NCBI GenBank assembly: GCA_002509225.1
Contig: DAHL01000039.1
Location: forward strand, 616 to 16,435
DNA: 15,820 nucleotides
Reading direction: 5' to 3'
DNA from: Euryarchaeota archaeon UBA102
Lineage (GTDB): Archaea > Thermoplasmatota > Poseidoniia > MGIII > CG-Epi1
The notes beneath the pieces are model-generated. The model was not told the origin of the DNA and did not search any database. It saw only the letters and a program-made list of their open reading frames with translations. Shown piece after piece: positions 6,771 through 14,666 of the stretch; position 1 is the first letter of the stretch, and every line of letters starts with the position of its first letter. A program made the position numbers and the translations under genes.

Positions 6771-7517
6771 ATGTCTAATCTAAAATTATTATTCACAGCC
6801 AATCATAAATATTTAGTTAACTTCGATGATGAATTCACGGATTTGAAACATATTGGCCGTTTCAAAACTAACGTTTTACACAATCAAGAAGAGGGCGTAT
6901 CGTTTCAACTGGCTAATCATACCTGTATGTTACTCAAACCGACTTTACAAGACTTGGAGGATTTAATCGAACGAGGCCCTCAGATAATAATTCCAAAAGA
7001 TATAGCTTGGATATCTTATCGTTTAGGTGCGTCTTCATCAGAACATATAGTTGAAGTTGGTGGCGGTTCCGGAGCATTAACTCTAGCTCTAGCACAATCA
7101 TTAGCTCCTAATGGAAAATTGACTGTTTTCGAACAATCTAAAAAACATCTAAAAATTTTAAATAAAAATATAGAAAAATCACCTTACAAGGATTCTATTA
7201 TTTTAGTAAATGAAGAATTCACTTCCGATACCCCTACTTTGAAGTGCGATGCTTTATTTTTCGATTCCCCTCAACCTTGGAATTTCGTTTCATGGGCCAA
7301 AAAATCACTCGTTCCTGGAGGATTAATTATGGCTTATTTACCAACAACTAATCAAGTTTTAGAATTCCTCAATCATTTGGACGGTTGGCAAGAGCTCGAA
7401 CTCATTGAAAATATACAAAGGGATTGGAAAGCAGATAAAAATGCGTTAAGGCCCAAAAACATGTCTCTCGGGCATACCGGGTTCATCGTCAATGCCAGAA
7501 ACATAGATTTACATTAA
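6771..7517 (+). CDS. trmI: tRNA (adenine-N1)-methyltransferase, TrmI family
   Basis: This 248-residue Rossmann-fold enzyme should transfer a methyl group from S-adenosylmethionine to N1 of adenine in the T-loop of tRNA (position 58, and 57 in some archaea). Features seen: an N-terminal beta domain; 'RGPQIIIPKDIAWI' (68-81), the family's entry motif; the SAM-binding loop VEVGGGSGALT (94-104) with acidic Glu121 at the end of the next strand; DSPQPW (165-170); and a C-terminal 'RPKNMSLGHTGF' close to the family's RP...GHTGF ending. Archaeal TrmI proteins are usually about 250 residues, so it is complete. It begins two bases after the DHH gene and probably belongs to the uS15 operon. Confidence 0.93.
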   Translation: MSNLKLLFTANHKYLVNFDDEFTDLKHIGRFKTNVLHNQEEGVSFQLANHTCMLLKPTLQDLEDLIERGPQIIIPKDIAWISYRLGASSSEHIVEVGGGSGALTLALAQSLAPNGKLTVFEQSKKHLKILNKNIEKSPYKDSIILVNEEFTSDTPTLKCDALFFDSPQPWNFVSWAKKSLVPGGLIMAYLPTTNQVLEFLNHLDGWQELELIENIQRDWKADKNALRPKNMSLGHTGFIVNARNIDLH

Positions 7518-7520
7518 AGT

Positions 7521-7528
7521 TACTATAG
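7521..7528 (+). promoter_or_regulatory. Possible TATA element before trxB
   Basis: TACTATAG at 7521-7528 is about 35 bases before the ATG at 7560. That spacing would give a very short leader, as in many archaeal genes. The match is weak, and trxB might instead be read through from the uS15 operon. Confidence 0.25.
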
Positions 7529-7559
7529 TCTTTTGTAGTTACACCCATCTCTCCTTTTG

Positions 7560-8483
7560 ATGTCACAAGTACACAAAGTCATCATAATTGGCTCAGGTCC
7601 TGCCGGTTATACTGCCGCACTTTATACTTCAAGAGCCTTGCTAAAACCTCTTCTTTTTGCAGGTTATGCTAGCGGCGGTCAATTAATGCTTACAAGTGAT
7701 GTTGAAAATTACCCAGGTTATCCTGAAGGAATTATGGGGTCAGAGATAATGTCTGATTTTCGTAAACAGGCAGAAAAATTTGGAACAGAAATAGTAGACA
7801 AGAACGTTTCTTCTGTGGATTTATCATCTAGGCCTTTCAAAGTCACAGTAGAGGGTGAAGATTTCTTTTCTGAGTCAATTATTGTTTCAACAGGGGCCGA
7901 AGCAAGATGGCTCGGTGCTGAAAATGAAGATCAATACAAAGGTCGAGGAATCAGTACCTGCGCTACTTGCGATGGAGCTTTTTTTAAGGATAAAGAAGTG
8001 ATAGTTATTGGTGGCGGAGATTCTGCTATGGAGGAAGCCACTTTTCTAACTAGGTTCGCATCTAAAGTAACTATTATTCATCGAAGAGAGGGATTACGAG
8101 CTTCACAAATAATGTCTTTACGAGCGCGTGAAAACCCTAAAATCGATTGGAAATTAAATACATCCATAAAATCATGGACTGGCGCAGACAATATTCTTAC
8201 GGGAGCAGTCTTAACAAATACGAAAGATAATACAGATTCCAATCTTTCTTTCGACGGCGCTTTCATAGCTATAGGTCATCAACCGATTACTGGGTTTTTA
8301 GAAAATCAAGTGGACGTAGATGGTCACGGTTATATTTTAAATAAAATAAACACAATGACTTCTGTCGAAGGAGTATTTGCTTGTGGTGATGTAGTCGATA
8401 CACGGTACCGTCAAGCAATAACTGCTGCAGGTATGGGCTGTATGGCAGCTATTGACTGTGAACGTTGGTTGGAGGAAAACTAA
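7560..8483 (+). CDS. trxB: Thioredoxin reductase (NADPH, FAD)
   Basis: This 307-residue flavoprotein should reduce thioredoxin with NADPH. Seen in order: the FAD-binding GSGPAGYTAAL (11-21); the redox-active CATC (Cys134, Cys137); the NADPH-binding GGGDSA (151-156); HRREGLR (174-180), the motif that recognises the NADPH phosphate; and a C-terminal FACGDV...GMGCMAA FAD segment. The length is normal for the low-molecular-weight class. The ATG at 7560 is preferred; the codon just before it is TTG and would add one residue. A 42-base gap separates it from trmI, so it may have its own promoter. The intact HRRxxxR matters because the well-known Thermoplasma acidophilum enzyme does not use NADPH. 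Confidence 0.96.
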   Translation: MSQVHKVIIIGSGPAGYTAALYTSRALLKPLLFAGYASGGQLMLTSDVENYPGYPEGIMGSEIMSDFRKQAEKFGTEIVDKNVSSVDLSSRPFKVTVEGEDFFSESIIVSTGAEARWLGAENEDQYKGRGISTCATCDGAFFKDKEVIVIGGGDSAMEEATFLTRFASKVTIIHRREGLRASQIMSLRARENPKIDWKLNTSIKSWTGADNILTGAVLTNTKDNTDSNLSFDGAFIAIGHQPITGFLENQVDVDGHGYILNKINTMTSVEGVFACGDVVDTRYRQAITAAGMGCMAAIDCERWLEEN

Positions 8484-8500
8484 CCTTTTTTGTTCTCTTT
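8484..8500 (+). terminator. T-rich terminator candidate after trxB
   Basis: Directly after the trxB stop, CCTTTTTTGTTCTCTTT is the kind of pyrimidine tract at which archaeal RNA polymerase can stop without a hairpin. It separates trxB from the pilus operon promoter just downstream. Confidence 0.35.
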
Positions 8501-8515
8501 GCTATCGAGAAAACG

Positions 8516-8523
8516 TTTATTAC
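8516..8523 (+). promoter_or_regulatory. TATA-like box of the pilus operon, predicting a leaderless transcript
   Basis: TTTATTAC at 8516-8523 is centred about 26 bases before the GTG at 8545. Transcription would then begin at or within a base or two of the start codon. No Shine-Dalgarno sequence lies before the GTG, which fits a leaderless mRNA. Confidence 0.4.
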
Positions 8524-8544
8524 GCTTAACTCAAACTGCCTTTC

Positions 8545-9534
8545 GTGAGTGGAAAGTATAGATCTCTGGATGATGATGCCGTTACGCCCGTAATAGGTAC
8601 TGTTTTGATACTAGGAATAATGCTGGTTGTTACAGGCGCTTTATTGTCTTGGGGTATACCAAATTTACAAAGTAATGAAGCTTATGCTAATTACATGACT
8701 TGCTATAATAATCTACTCAATTTACAACACGATATAGAAGATGTCTCTACTCAAGGAGAAGGTGCTTCTAGAATATCTTCAGTTTCCTTAAGTGCAGGTG
8801 ATGTAACGTTCAAAAAAGACTCAGAAACCTTTAGCTTCGTTTACACATCCGTCCCCTCTGTAGTTTTAGATACTGAAGGCCTTTCTAACGGTAGCGACTT
8901 TTTACGGGTGTATGATTTAGACGGCAACTTAGATTTATTTAATATTACTATATTTTATCCAGACGGAGAAGAAGCACAATACAACACTTCCGATAATGAA
9001 ATATCTTTATCAAGAAACCTCATTTCAGATACTTCTGGTATAATCTCTGATGTAAATGGTACGGAATTAGGGGGATTTATTTTACTCGGAGTAGATGAAT
9101 TGTTCTACAATTACCAATCAGTCGCAGGCGTTTATTCTATGAGTTTAATATCAGGGTCAACAATAGCAAAAGAACCGTCTAGCCAGCCATATCTTGTCAG
9201 TACTCCTTTGACTTTGGGTAGTTTGGAATCTGGAACCATTTCCTTTTACTCTGTCGATTTAAATCTCGATGGTTCTAGGTATTCTGCAATAGGCACTGGT
9301 AATTACGAAGTATCACTCCGAAATCAAGGAGGGTCAATTCAAAGCTATACTTCAATATATCATTTAAGACTCCACATATCTGGGGATTTTCAAACACCAT
9401 TATACTACGGTTATCAATCTTATTTCGATTTTGAAAAAGATCCATTCGGCAATGAAATATACATAGATTCAGATAATCCAATAGATTTCAGATTATTAGA
9501 GAGGGACGTAGATGTATCGATTAGTCTTAGATGA
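8545..9534 (+). CDS. Large archaeal pilin-like protein (AVTPVIG N terminus)
   Basis: This 329-residue protein has one hydrophobic helix close to the N terminus (about 13-37) after a short charged lead ending LDDDA. The 'AVTPVIGTVLILG' segment matches the N-terminal domain of archaeal type IV pilins (SPVIG-type). The rest is Ser/Thr/Asp-rich and likely beta-rich, lying outside the cell. The size is larger than a typical major pilin and closer to the large pilin-like proteins encoded beside haloarchaeal type II/IV secretion ATPases. The residues before the helix are acidic, not the basic residue plus glycine usual for prepilin peptidase sites. It starts with GTG and appears leaderless. It overlaps the next gene by 23 bases. 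Probable role: pilus or surface-complex subunit. Confidence 0.75.
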   Translation: MSGKYRSLDDDAVTPVIGTVLILGIMLVVTGALLSWGIPNLQSNEAYANYMTCYNNLLNLQHDIEDVSTQGEGASRISSVSLSAGDVTFKKDSETFSFVYTSVPSVVLDTEGLSNGSDFLRVYDLDGNLDLFNITIFYPDGEEAQYNTSDNEISLSRNLISDTSGIISDVNGTELGGFILLGVDELFYNYQSVAGVYSMSLISGSTIAKEPSSQPYLVSTPLTLGSLESGTISFYSVDLNLDGSRYSAIGTGNYEVSLRNQGGSIQSYTSIYHLRLHISGDFQTPLYYGYQSYFDFEKDPFGNEIYIDSDNPIDFRLLERDVDVSISLR

Positions 9535-9961
9535 TAATGCAGCAGAAGAGATAGGGTTCATCTATACGACAGTTCTCAGCGTTTTTGTTCTCACTTCTGT
9601 CGCACATTCATCAGGACAGATTGTAGAATTTCATCAACAGACAATCGCACAAGAAGAAATTGATAGAATTTCAATTATCCTCTTAACTTCTATAGAGGAT
9701 GTATTAAAAGTTGCTAGAGAATATCCTGATTCTGAAGTTAAATCAACTATAAAATTAAACAATAGAGGGGTCGGTTTTTCTGTAATGGGCAATTCAGATG
9801 AATTATTCGTTTCATCAACCAATTTTCTAAAAATTAACGCAAAACATCAATTAAATCTCAGTCCTGCAGATTCTATAATTGGCAAAGTCTCTTCAGATTC
9901 TGTTCACATAGTAGTTAAATATGACTCCGAACAACGGGTTATCGAGTTAATCTCGAAGTAG
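9512..9961 (+). CDS. Minor pilin-like single-helix protein
   Basis: This 149-residue protein has a short charged lead (MYRLVLDDNAAEE), one hydrophobic helix at about 13-33, and a small extracytoplasmic domain. It shares LDD[D/N]A at the start of the helix with the preceding pilin-like protein, which suggests a common processing or assembly signal. I do not recognise the C-terminal domain. It starts with ATG at 9512, 23 bases inside the preceding gene, with GAGGG six bases upstream. The pilus ATPase gene follows nine bases after its stop. Size and position suggest a minor pilin that primes or tips the filament. Confidence 0.65.
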   Translation: MYRLVLDDNAAEEIGFIYTTVLSVFVLTSVAHSSGQIVEFHQQTIAQEEIDRISIILLTSIEDVLKVAREYPDSEVKSTIKLNNRGVGFSVMGNSDELFVSSTNFLKINAKHQLNLSPADSIIGKVSSDSVHIVVKYDSEQRVIELISK

Positions 9962-9970
9962 GTAAGAAGT

Positions 9971-12136
9971 ATGGAAGCTTCAGGAGCAAGTTCAGGTGCA
10001 AGCGAATCATTGTCTTGGTCTGACAAGAGAAAGAAGAAAAAGGCTGCAAAGGCCGGCGTACTCTCAGATTTAGCTCTCAGTGATATCGAGTTGGGTGAGG
10101 ATTTTGAGGAATTAGATCTTTATCCCGTCACCCCTCCATTCTCTTACGTACGTATTCTTTTTGATAAACGAGATTATTCTAGAATGTATTACGCTATAGA
10201 ACCAAAAGTAACTCCTCAAGAAGAGAAAGATTTAGCAGTTGTTATGGACGTTTTAACGAGAGCGCTAAACATCGATACTGAAACTCTCGATATGGAGCAG
10301 TCAGACTTTTTAGATAAAGCTGTAGATGATATCTTAGATAGTTACAAACTCAAAAGTCGATTGAGTAATAGGGCGAAAATCCACTATTTCATCAAAAGAG
10401 ATTTACTAGGTTACGGCAAAGTCGATGTTCTAATGAAAGATCCAAATATAGAGGATGTTTCTTGTGATGGTCCCAATGTTGATATTTTCGTTTATCACAG
10501 ACGTTTTGAATCATTAAAAACAAATGTTATCTGGACAGACGAAGTTGAATTAGAAAGATATATTATTCGTCTAGCTCAACGTTGCGGTAAACACATTTCA
10601 ATAGCAGAACCTCTGCTAGATGCAACTTTAATGGATGGGTCTCGTATTGTAATGACATTAGGTAGGGAAGTTTCCACTAAAGGCTCTACATTTACTATAC
10701 GGCGTTTCCGAGATGAGCCTTTTACGCCTGTAGATTTAATTGAATTCAAGACATACGATTCAATGCTCCTGTCTTTCATGTGGCTCGCTTTTCAATATGG
10801 TATGAGTATGCTTTTCGTGGGGGGTACGGCATCTGGTAAAACAACCTCTTTGAATGCTATGTCTCTTTTCTTACCTTGGCAACACAAAATTGTTAGTATA
10901 GAAGAAACAAGAGAATTGAATCTACCTCATCCAAATTGGATTCCAGGTTGTACTCGTGAAGGTTTCGGAGGTGAAAAAGATGCATCTGGTAAATCCCAGG
11001 GTGAAGTGGACATGTATGATTTACTAAGGGCTGCTTTAAGAGAAAGACCAGAATATATTATGGTTGGAGAAATCAGAGGTGCTGAAGCTTACGTTCTGTT
11101 CCAGGCAATGGCTACAGGTCACACCACTTATTCTACATTCCACGCAGATTCTGTTCAAAGTTTAGTCCATCGTTTGGAAAACAAACCTATTGAAATTCCA
11201 AGAGTTTTAATTCCTGCATTGGATGGGTTATCAATTCAGATTCAAACAAGAGTGGGTGGGAAGCGAGTTCGAAGAGTCAAACAAGTAATCGAGATAATAG
11301 GCGTCGATCCACACTCTGGTGAATTACTAACTAACGAAGTATTTCGTTGGGATGGTCAAACTGATGAGTATGTTTTCTCTGGTAAATCTTACATGTTAGA
11401 AAAAATTATGATGAAGGCGAATTTGAATCGTGTTGAAGTTATGGAGGAGATTAAACGCCGACAATTAGTGGTTGAATATGCGCATAGACAAAATATTCGA
11501 TATTATCAGGACTTTGCAAAATTAGTAGCTGAGTATTATGTTCATCCAGAAGATGTAATGAGAAACGTTTATGTTGATTTAGAAGGTGGCGAAGTAGAAA
11601 CTAAAAAACGCCGCAAGAAGCGCACCAAAGAGCCAGTAGACGTTTCTAAATTCCCTCAAAAAGCTCAAAGTAATCTAAAGAAGAAAAGAGATGCCGAAGT
11701 AAAACGTCGAATGAAAGAAGAAGAAAAAATCTCCAAGATTACCGATTCCAAGAAAAAGACCAAAGCCGAGGCAGTCGAAATAGCTCGTAGAAAGAAAGAA
11801 GATACAAATTATGAAGCTACTCTCTTAAAGGAACAAGCCAAACACGCACCGTTAGATCAACTCAATCCACTGGCTTCACAATTATCAGTAGGGGATGTTT
11901 CCGCACTTAATCCAGTCGAAGCTCGTAGAATGTTGAAATATGTTAACTCCGAAATAGGAAAAAGATACAAGGCCGAAAGTCAAATAGAAAAATTAGCCAG
12001 TAAACCAGATAAGCAGTCAAAGGCTGTTTCTTCTGAGGAAAAGAGACGAGTATCTGCCTTGGAAAATTTAAAGAAAAGTCTTGCCAAGGGAATTTCTAGA
12101 GGTCCTGAGCCAAGCTGGTGGCATAGTTGGCTCTAG
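9971..12136 (+). CDS. FlaI/TadA-family type IV pilus assembly ATPase with long basic C-terminal extension
   Basis: This 721-residue cytoplasmic ATPase of the VirB11/PilT/FlaI superfamily should power filament assembly. A serine-rich and then lysine-rich N terminus (1-30) is followed by the N-terminal domain and 'AEPLLDATLMDGSRI' (212-226). The catalytic core has Walker A GGTASGKT (284-291), Walker B YIMVGEIRG (362-370, Glu367), and the His box TGHTTYSTFHADS (382-394). FlaI-like enzymes are usually about 500-550 residues. Here the conserved part ends near 540 and about 180 residues follow that are rich in Lys, Arg and Glu, predicted helical or coiled, ending GPEPSWWHSWL. Its end overlaps the first T2SSF gene by ten bases, as expected for an ATPase-platform pair. 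The family is certain; whether the filament is a pilus or another appendage is inferred. Confidence 0.95.
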   Translation: MEASGASSGASESLSWSDKRKKKKAAKAGVLSDLALSDIELGEDFEELDLYPVTPPFSYVRILFDKRDYSRMYYAIEPKVTPQEEKDLAVVMDVLTRALNIDTETLDMEQSDFLDKAVDDILDSYKLKSRLSNRAKIHYFIKRDLLGYGKVDVLMKDPNIEDVSCDGPNVDIFVYHRRFESLKTNVIWTDEVELERYIIRLAQRCGKHISIAEPLLDATLMDGSRIVMTLGREVSTKGSTFTIRRFRDEPFTPVDLIEFKTYDSMLLSFMWLAFQYGMSMLFVGGTASGKTTSLNAMSLFLPWQHKIVSIEETRELNLPHPNWIPGCTREGFGGEKDASGKSQGEVDMYDLLRAALRERPEYIMVGEIRGAEAYVLFQAMATGHTTYSTFHADSVQSLVHRLENKPIEIPRVLIPALDGLSIQIQTRVGGKRVRRVKQVIEIIGVDPHSGELLTNEVFRWDGQTDEYVFSGKSYMLEKIMMKANLNRVEVMEEIKRRQLVVEYAHRQNIRYYQDFAKLVAEYYVHPEDVMRNVYVDLEGGEVETKKRRKKRTKEPVDVSKFPQKAQSNLKKKRDAEVKRRMKEEEKISKITDSKKKTKAEAVEIARRKKEDTNYEATLLKEQAKHAPLDQLNPLASQLSVGDVSALNPVEARRMLKYVNSEIGKRYKAESQIEKLASKPDKQSKAVSSEEKRRVSALENLKKSLAKGISRGPEPSWWHSWL

Positions 12137-13053
12137 AGAAACCTTTAAGCGGATTCGAATCCTTTAGCCTTTTACTTTTTGGCTGGCTAGCACGCCCCTT
12201 AACTAACGACGCTATAGGGATCCGCAATGACTTAGTCAAAGCTAGAATTTCAATGCTTCCAATGGCTTATGCAGCTACTTCTATGATGATAGTTTTTCTA
12301 ACATTCATAGGTTGTGCAGCCTTAACTTTAATGATGCTTCTTGCAGCACCTAATCTAACATCTCCAACTGGCGATCAACTATTATCAATTCCAATTCAAA
12401 TCGGATTATGTTTCTTTTTCTTAGTTATAATTCCATCTATGATTGCTGCTGTTCAGTATTATTCTCCAGGAATGACTAGTTATCAAAGAGGTCGTGATAT
12501 GGATAAGAATCTACCTTATGCAGCAAGTTACGTAGCTGCAATGTCTGCTGCGAACGCTACACCTGATAAAATTTTCAAATCTTTAGCTCGTAACGTAGAT
12601 ATTTACGGCGAATTATCCAATGAAGCCGGTTGGATATATCACAATATGACTTTTGTCGGACAGGATTTAGTTTCAACATTAAAAGCAGCAGTTGAGAGAT
12701 CTCCATCTGAAAAATTTGGAGAATTTATTCAAGGTATGGTGGGAACTATCACTTCTGGTGGTAATATGAAATTATATTTTCTTAATAGGTCCGAATATTA
12801 TGCTCAAGAAAATCGCGTGGCAGTCAAAGATTTAATTAATCAAATGGCCCTATATGCAGAAGTTTACGTCGTTGTAGCAGTGGCCTTTCCAATATTTGCA
12901 ATGATTATGGCACTAATCACTTTCTGGGTTTCCGGTTCAGGAATGACTTTGGAAGAAGAACATCTTTACGCTATGGTTTTCGGAGGACTCCCTCTTATTC
13001 AAAGCGTTTTCTCCTTTATTTTTTGGGCTATAAGTGATGAGATAGGGGTGTAA
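12127..13053 (+). CDS. T2SSF-domain pilus platform membrane protein 1 (TadB/FlaJ-like)
   Basis: This 308-residue protein is a polytopic inner platform on which the ATPase acts. It has predicted membrane helices at about 44-72 and 87-109, a cytoplasmic T2SSF helical domain at about 125-230 ('LPYAASYVAAMSAANATPDKIFKSLA' region), then helices at about 233-257 and 266-290. The length fits a single-T2SSF protein such as TadB or TadC; archaellum FlaJ carries two such domains in about 550 residues. The start is TTG at 12127, ten bases inside the ATPase gene, with GGTGG five bases upstream; the next in-frame ATG would remove the amphipathic N terminus. The second platform gene begins one base after its stop. 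Confidence 0.88.
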   Translation: MALEKPLSGFESFSLLLFGWLARPLTNDAIGIRNDLVKARISMLPMAYAATSMMIVFLTFIGCAALTLMMLLAAPNLTSPTGDQLLSIPIQIGLCFFFLVIIPSMIAAVQYYSPGMTSYQRGRDMDKNLPYAASYVAAMSAANATPDKIFKSLARNVDIYGELSNEAGWIYHNMTFVGQDLVSTLKAAVERSPSEKFGEFIQGMVGTITSGGNMKLYFLNRSEYYAQENRVAVKDLINQMALYAEVYVVVAVAFPIFAMIMALITFWVSGSGMTLEEEHLYAMVFGGLPLIQSVFSFIFWAISDEIGV

Positions 13054-13054
13054 C

Positions 13055-14239
13055 ATGACATCTCTAGAAAAAAAGAAACAGAAAGATCCACGTACAGGAG
13101 TCAAAAGATCCTGGATGAATTATTCTGCTGCTGTTAAGTGGTTAGAAGTGGGTAAAGGTAAAGTCGATTACGCACCTTATGTGGTTGTAATTCTTTCTTT
13201 ACTAGTTGCTATCGGCCTACTAGCTGTAGCAGCCATTAATCACGCTTCAGATCAAGAAACATTAATCAGGGATGGTGATGGCGACAAACAATTTGATAAT
13301 CCTTGGGTTACAAACGATGGGGCATTAACTCTCAATCCTAAAATTTTATTCGGTATATCTATCTTTACTAGCAATGAAACTGCAGATGCCGATCCATTAG
13401 TCAGTTCGTTCGATGAGGAGAAAGACCCAGCTGCATGGTTTCGTGAATATCCCGAAATTTCCGCTTTAGATTACATTATTTTCGCAGTTATTTCCATAAT
13501 GCTTCCTTACGGCTATTTCGCTTATAGAAGGGATATGCAGAGGACACGTATTGAGGCAAAATTCCCCGATTTCTTAAGAGATTTAGCAGAGTTCTGGAAA
13601 GGTGGTTTAAGCATGAACACCGCTGTAGAAACGTTAGCTAAAGGTGAATATGGATTCTTAAATGATGAAGTTCATAAAATGTCTACGCAACTTTCATGGG
13701 GGGTTTCTTTTGGAGAAGTTATGAATATGTTTTCCGAAAGAGTTAGTTCGCCTGTAGTTACTAGGGCAGTTCGTATGGTCGACGAAGCAAACAAGGCCGG
13801 TGGAAAGATTTCAGATATTCTCTTAGCCGCTTCTTACGATGTACGGGAAATCAAAGCTCTAGAAACAGAAAGAGGTCAAGAAATAGGAAGTTATTTAGCA
13901 GTTATTTACATGTCATTCGTTATCTATCTTTTAATAATTATTGTACTCGTTGCTACCTTTGTTCCCGCTATCGTTTCTTCTGGAGCTGCGACAGCATCTA
14001 CTGGAAGTCTTACTATTGGTAATTTGAAAATACGTTCTTTAAATCAAATATGGATTTCAACTACATTTTACTATAGTGTTTTGATACAGGCTGTTGGTAT
14101 GGGCATGACTGGTGGTTTCATGGCAACTGGAAAATTATATTCAGGATTCATCAGATCTTCTCTTCTAATTCTTATAGGTTGGTTCACATTCGAAATTATG
14201 GGCATAACTACTTCTATAATTTCACCGCCTAATACTTGA
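13055..14239 (+). CDS. T2SSF-domain pilus platform membrane protein 2 (TadC/FlaJ-like)
   Basis: This 394-residue protein is a second platform protein. It has a charged cytoplasmic N terminus, a helix at about 43-62, an external loop of about 75 residues, a helix at about 137-155, a T2SSF domain ('FPDFLRDLAEFWKGGLSMNTA', 'NKAGGKISDILLAASYDVREIKALE'), and three or four helices from about 283 to the end. The conserved 'FPDFLRDLAE...G' start of the domain is the archaeal FlaJ form. The external loop carries DGDGDKQFDN, which resembles a calcium-binding loop. The ATG at 13055 follows the preceding stop by one base, and the next gene starts seven bases after its stop. Two separate T2SSF genes side by side match the Tad arrangement and some archaeal pilus systems rather than the archaellum. 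Confidence 0.9.
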   Translation: MTSLEKKKQKDPRTGVKRSWMNYSAAVKWLEVGKGKVDYAPYVVVILSLLVAIGLLAVAAINHASDQETLIRDGDGDKQFDNPWVTNDGALTLNPKILFGISIFTSNETADADPLVSSFDEEKDPAAWFREYPEISALDYIIFAVISIMLPYGYFAYRRDMQRTRIEAKFPDFLRDLAEFWKGGLSMNTAVETLAKGEYGFLNDEVHKMSTQLSWGVSFGEVMNMFSERVSSPVVTRAVRMVDEANKAGGKISDILLAASYDVREIKALETERGQEIGSYLAVIYMSFVIYLLIIIVLVATFVPAIVSSGAATASTGSLTIGNLKIRSLNQIWISTTFYYSVLIQAVGMGMTGGFMATGKLYSGFIRSSLLILIGWFTFEIMGITTSIISPPNT

Positions 14240-14246
14240 GGTCATT

Positions 14247-14666
14247 ATGCAAGATAAAGCACAGATGCACGTTTTGGAAGTAATTTTGGTGGCCACTTTA
14301 TTCACTTCAGTGATAAATGTTGCAGTCATCAATCTTCCGGCACACAATCAATCAAGCTATCATACTGATAATTTGAAATATTTAGGTTTCGAAATTTTAG
14401 AAGTTTTAGATGATTGGGAAGAATCAACATCTCAATCTTCTCATTTAGTTTATTGGATATCTAATAATGACACTTCCAGTTTGGAAGATTATCTAAATTC
14501 CGGGTTGTTAGATTCGGTATCTTACAATCTCATTGTTACACACGGATCAGTTTCAGAAGTTTTAGTCGATAACGGTTCACCGAGTAGTGATGTTAGTATC
14601 GCTTTTAGGACACTAACTATCGAAGGTGATATTTGGAAAGTAACCTTGGAGTTGTGGTATGAATGA
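14247..14666 (+). CDS. Small pilin-like protein with N-terminal KAQ-xxxLE helix
   Basis: This 139-residue protein has a short charged lead and one hydrophobic helix at about 9-30 that starts DKAQMHVLEVILVATLF. A glutamine four residues before Leu-Glu, at the head of the helix, recalls the small hydrophobic-start proteins found beside haloarchaeal pilus/secretion ATPases. Glu at helix position five is also a hallmark of true pilins. The remaining roughly 105 residues are polar and unrecognised. Its stop overlaps the next start as ATGA. Likely a minor pilin of the upstream assembly machine. Confidence 0.6.
   Translation: MQDKAQMHVLEVILVATLFTSVINVAVINLPAHNQSSYHTDNLKYLGFEILEVLDDWEESTSQSSHLVYWISNNDTSSLEDYLNSGLLDSVSYNLIVTHGSVSEVLVDNGSPSSDVSIAFRTLTIEGDIWKVTLELWYE

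Noticed and set aside
8078..10779. Minus-strand open frames inside trxB, the pilin-like genes and the ATPase (8078-8266, 9275-9481, 9634-9822, 10576-10779)
   Set aside because: Each is antisense to a gene with clear family motifs or coupled coding. None has a promoter or recognisable protein features.
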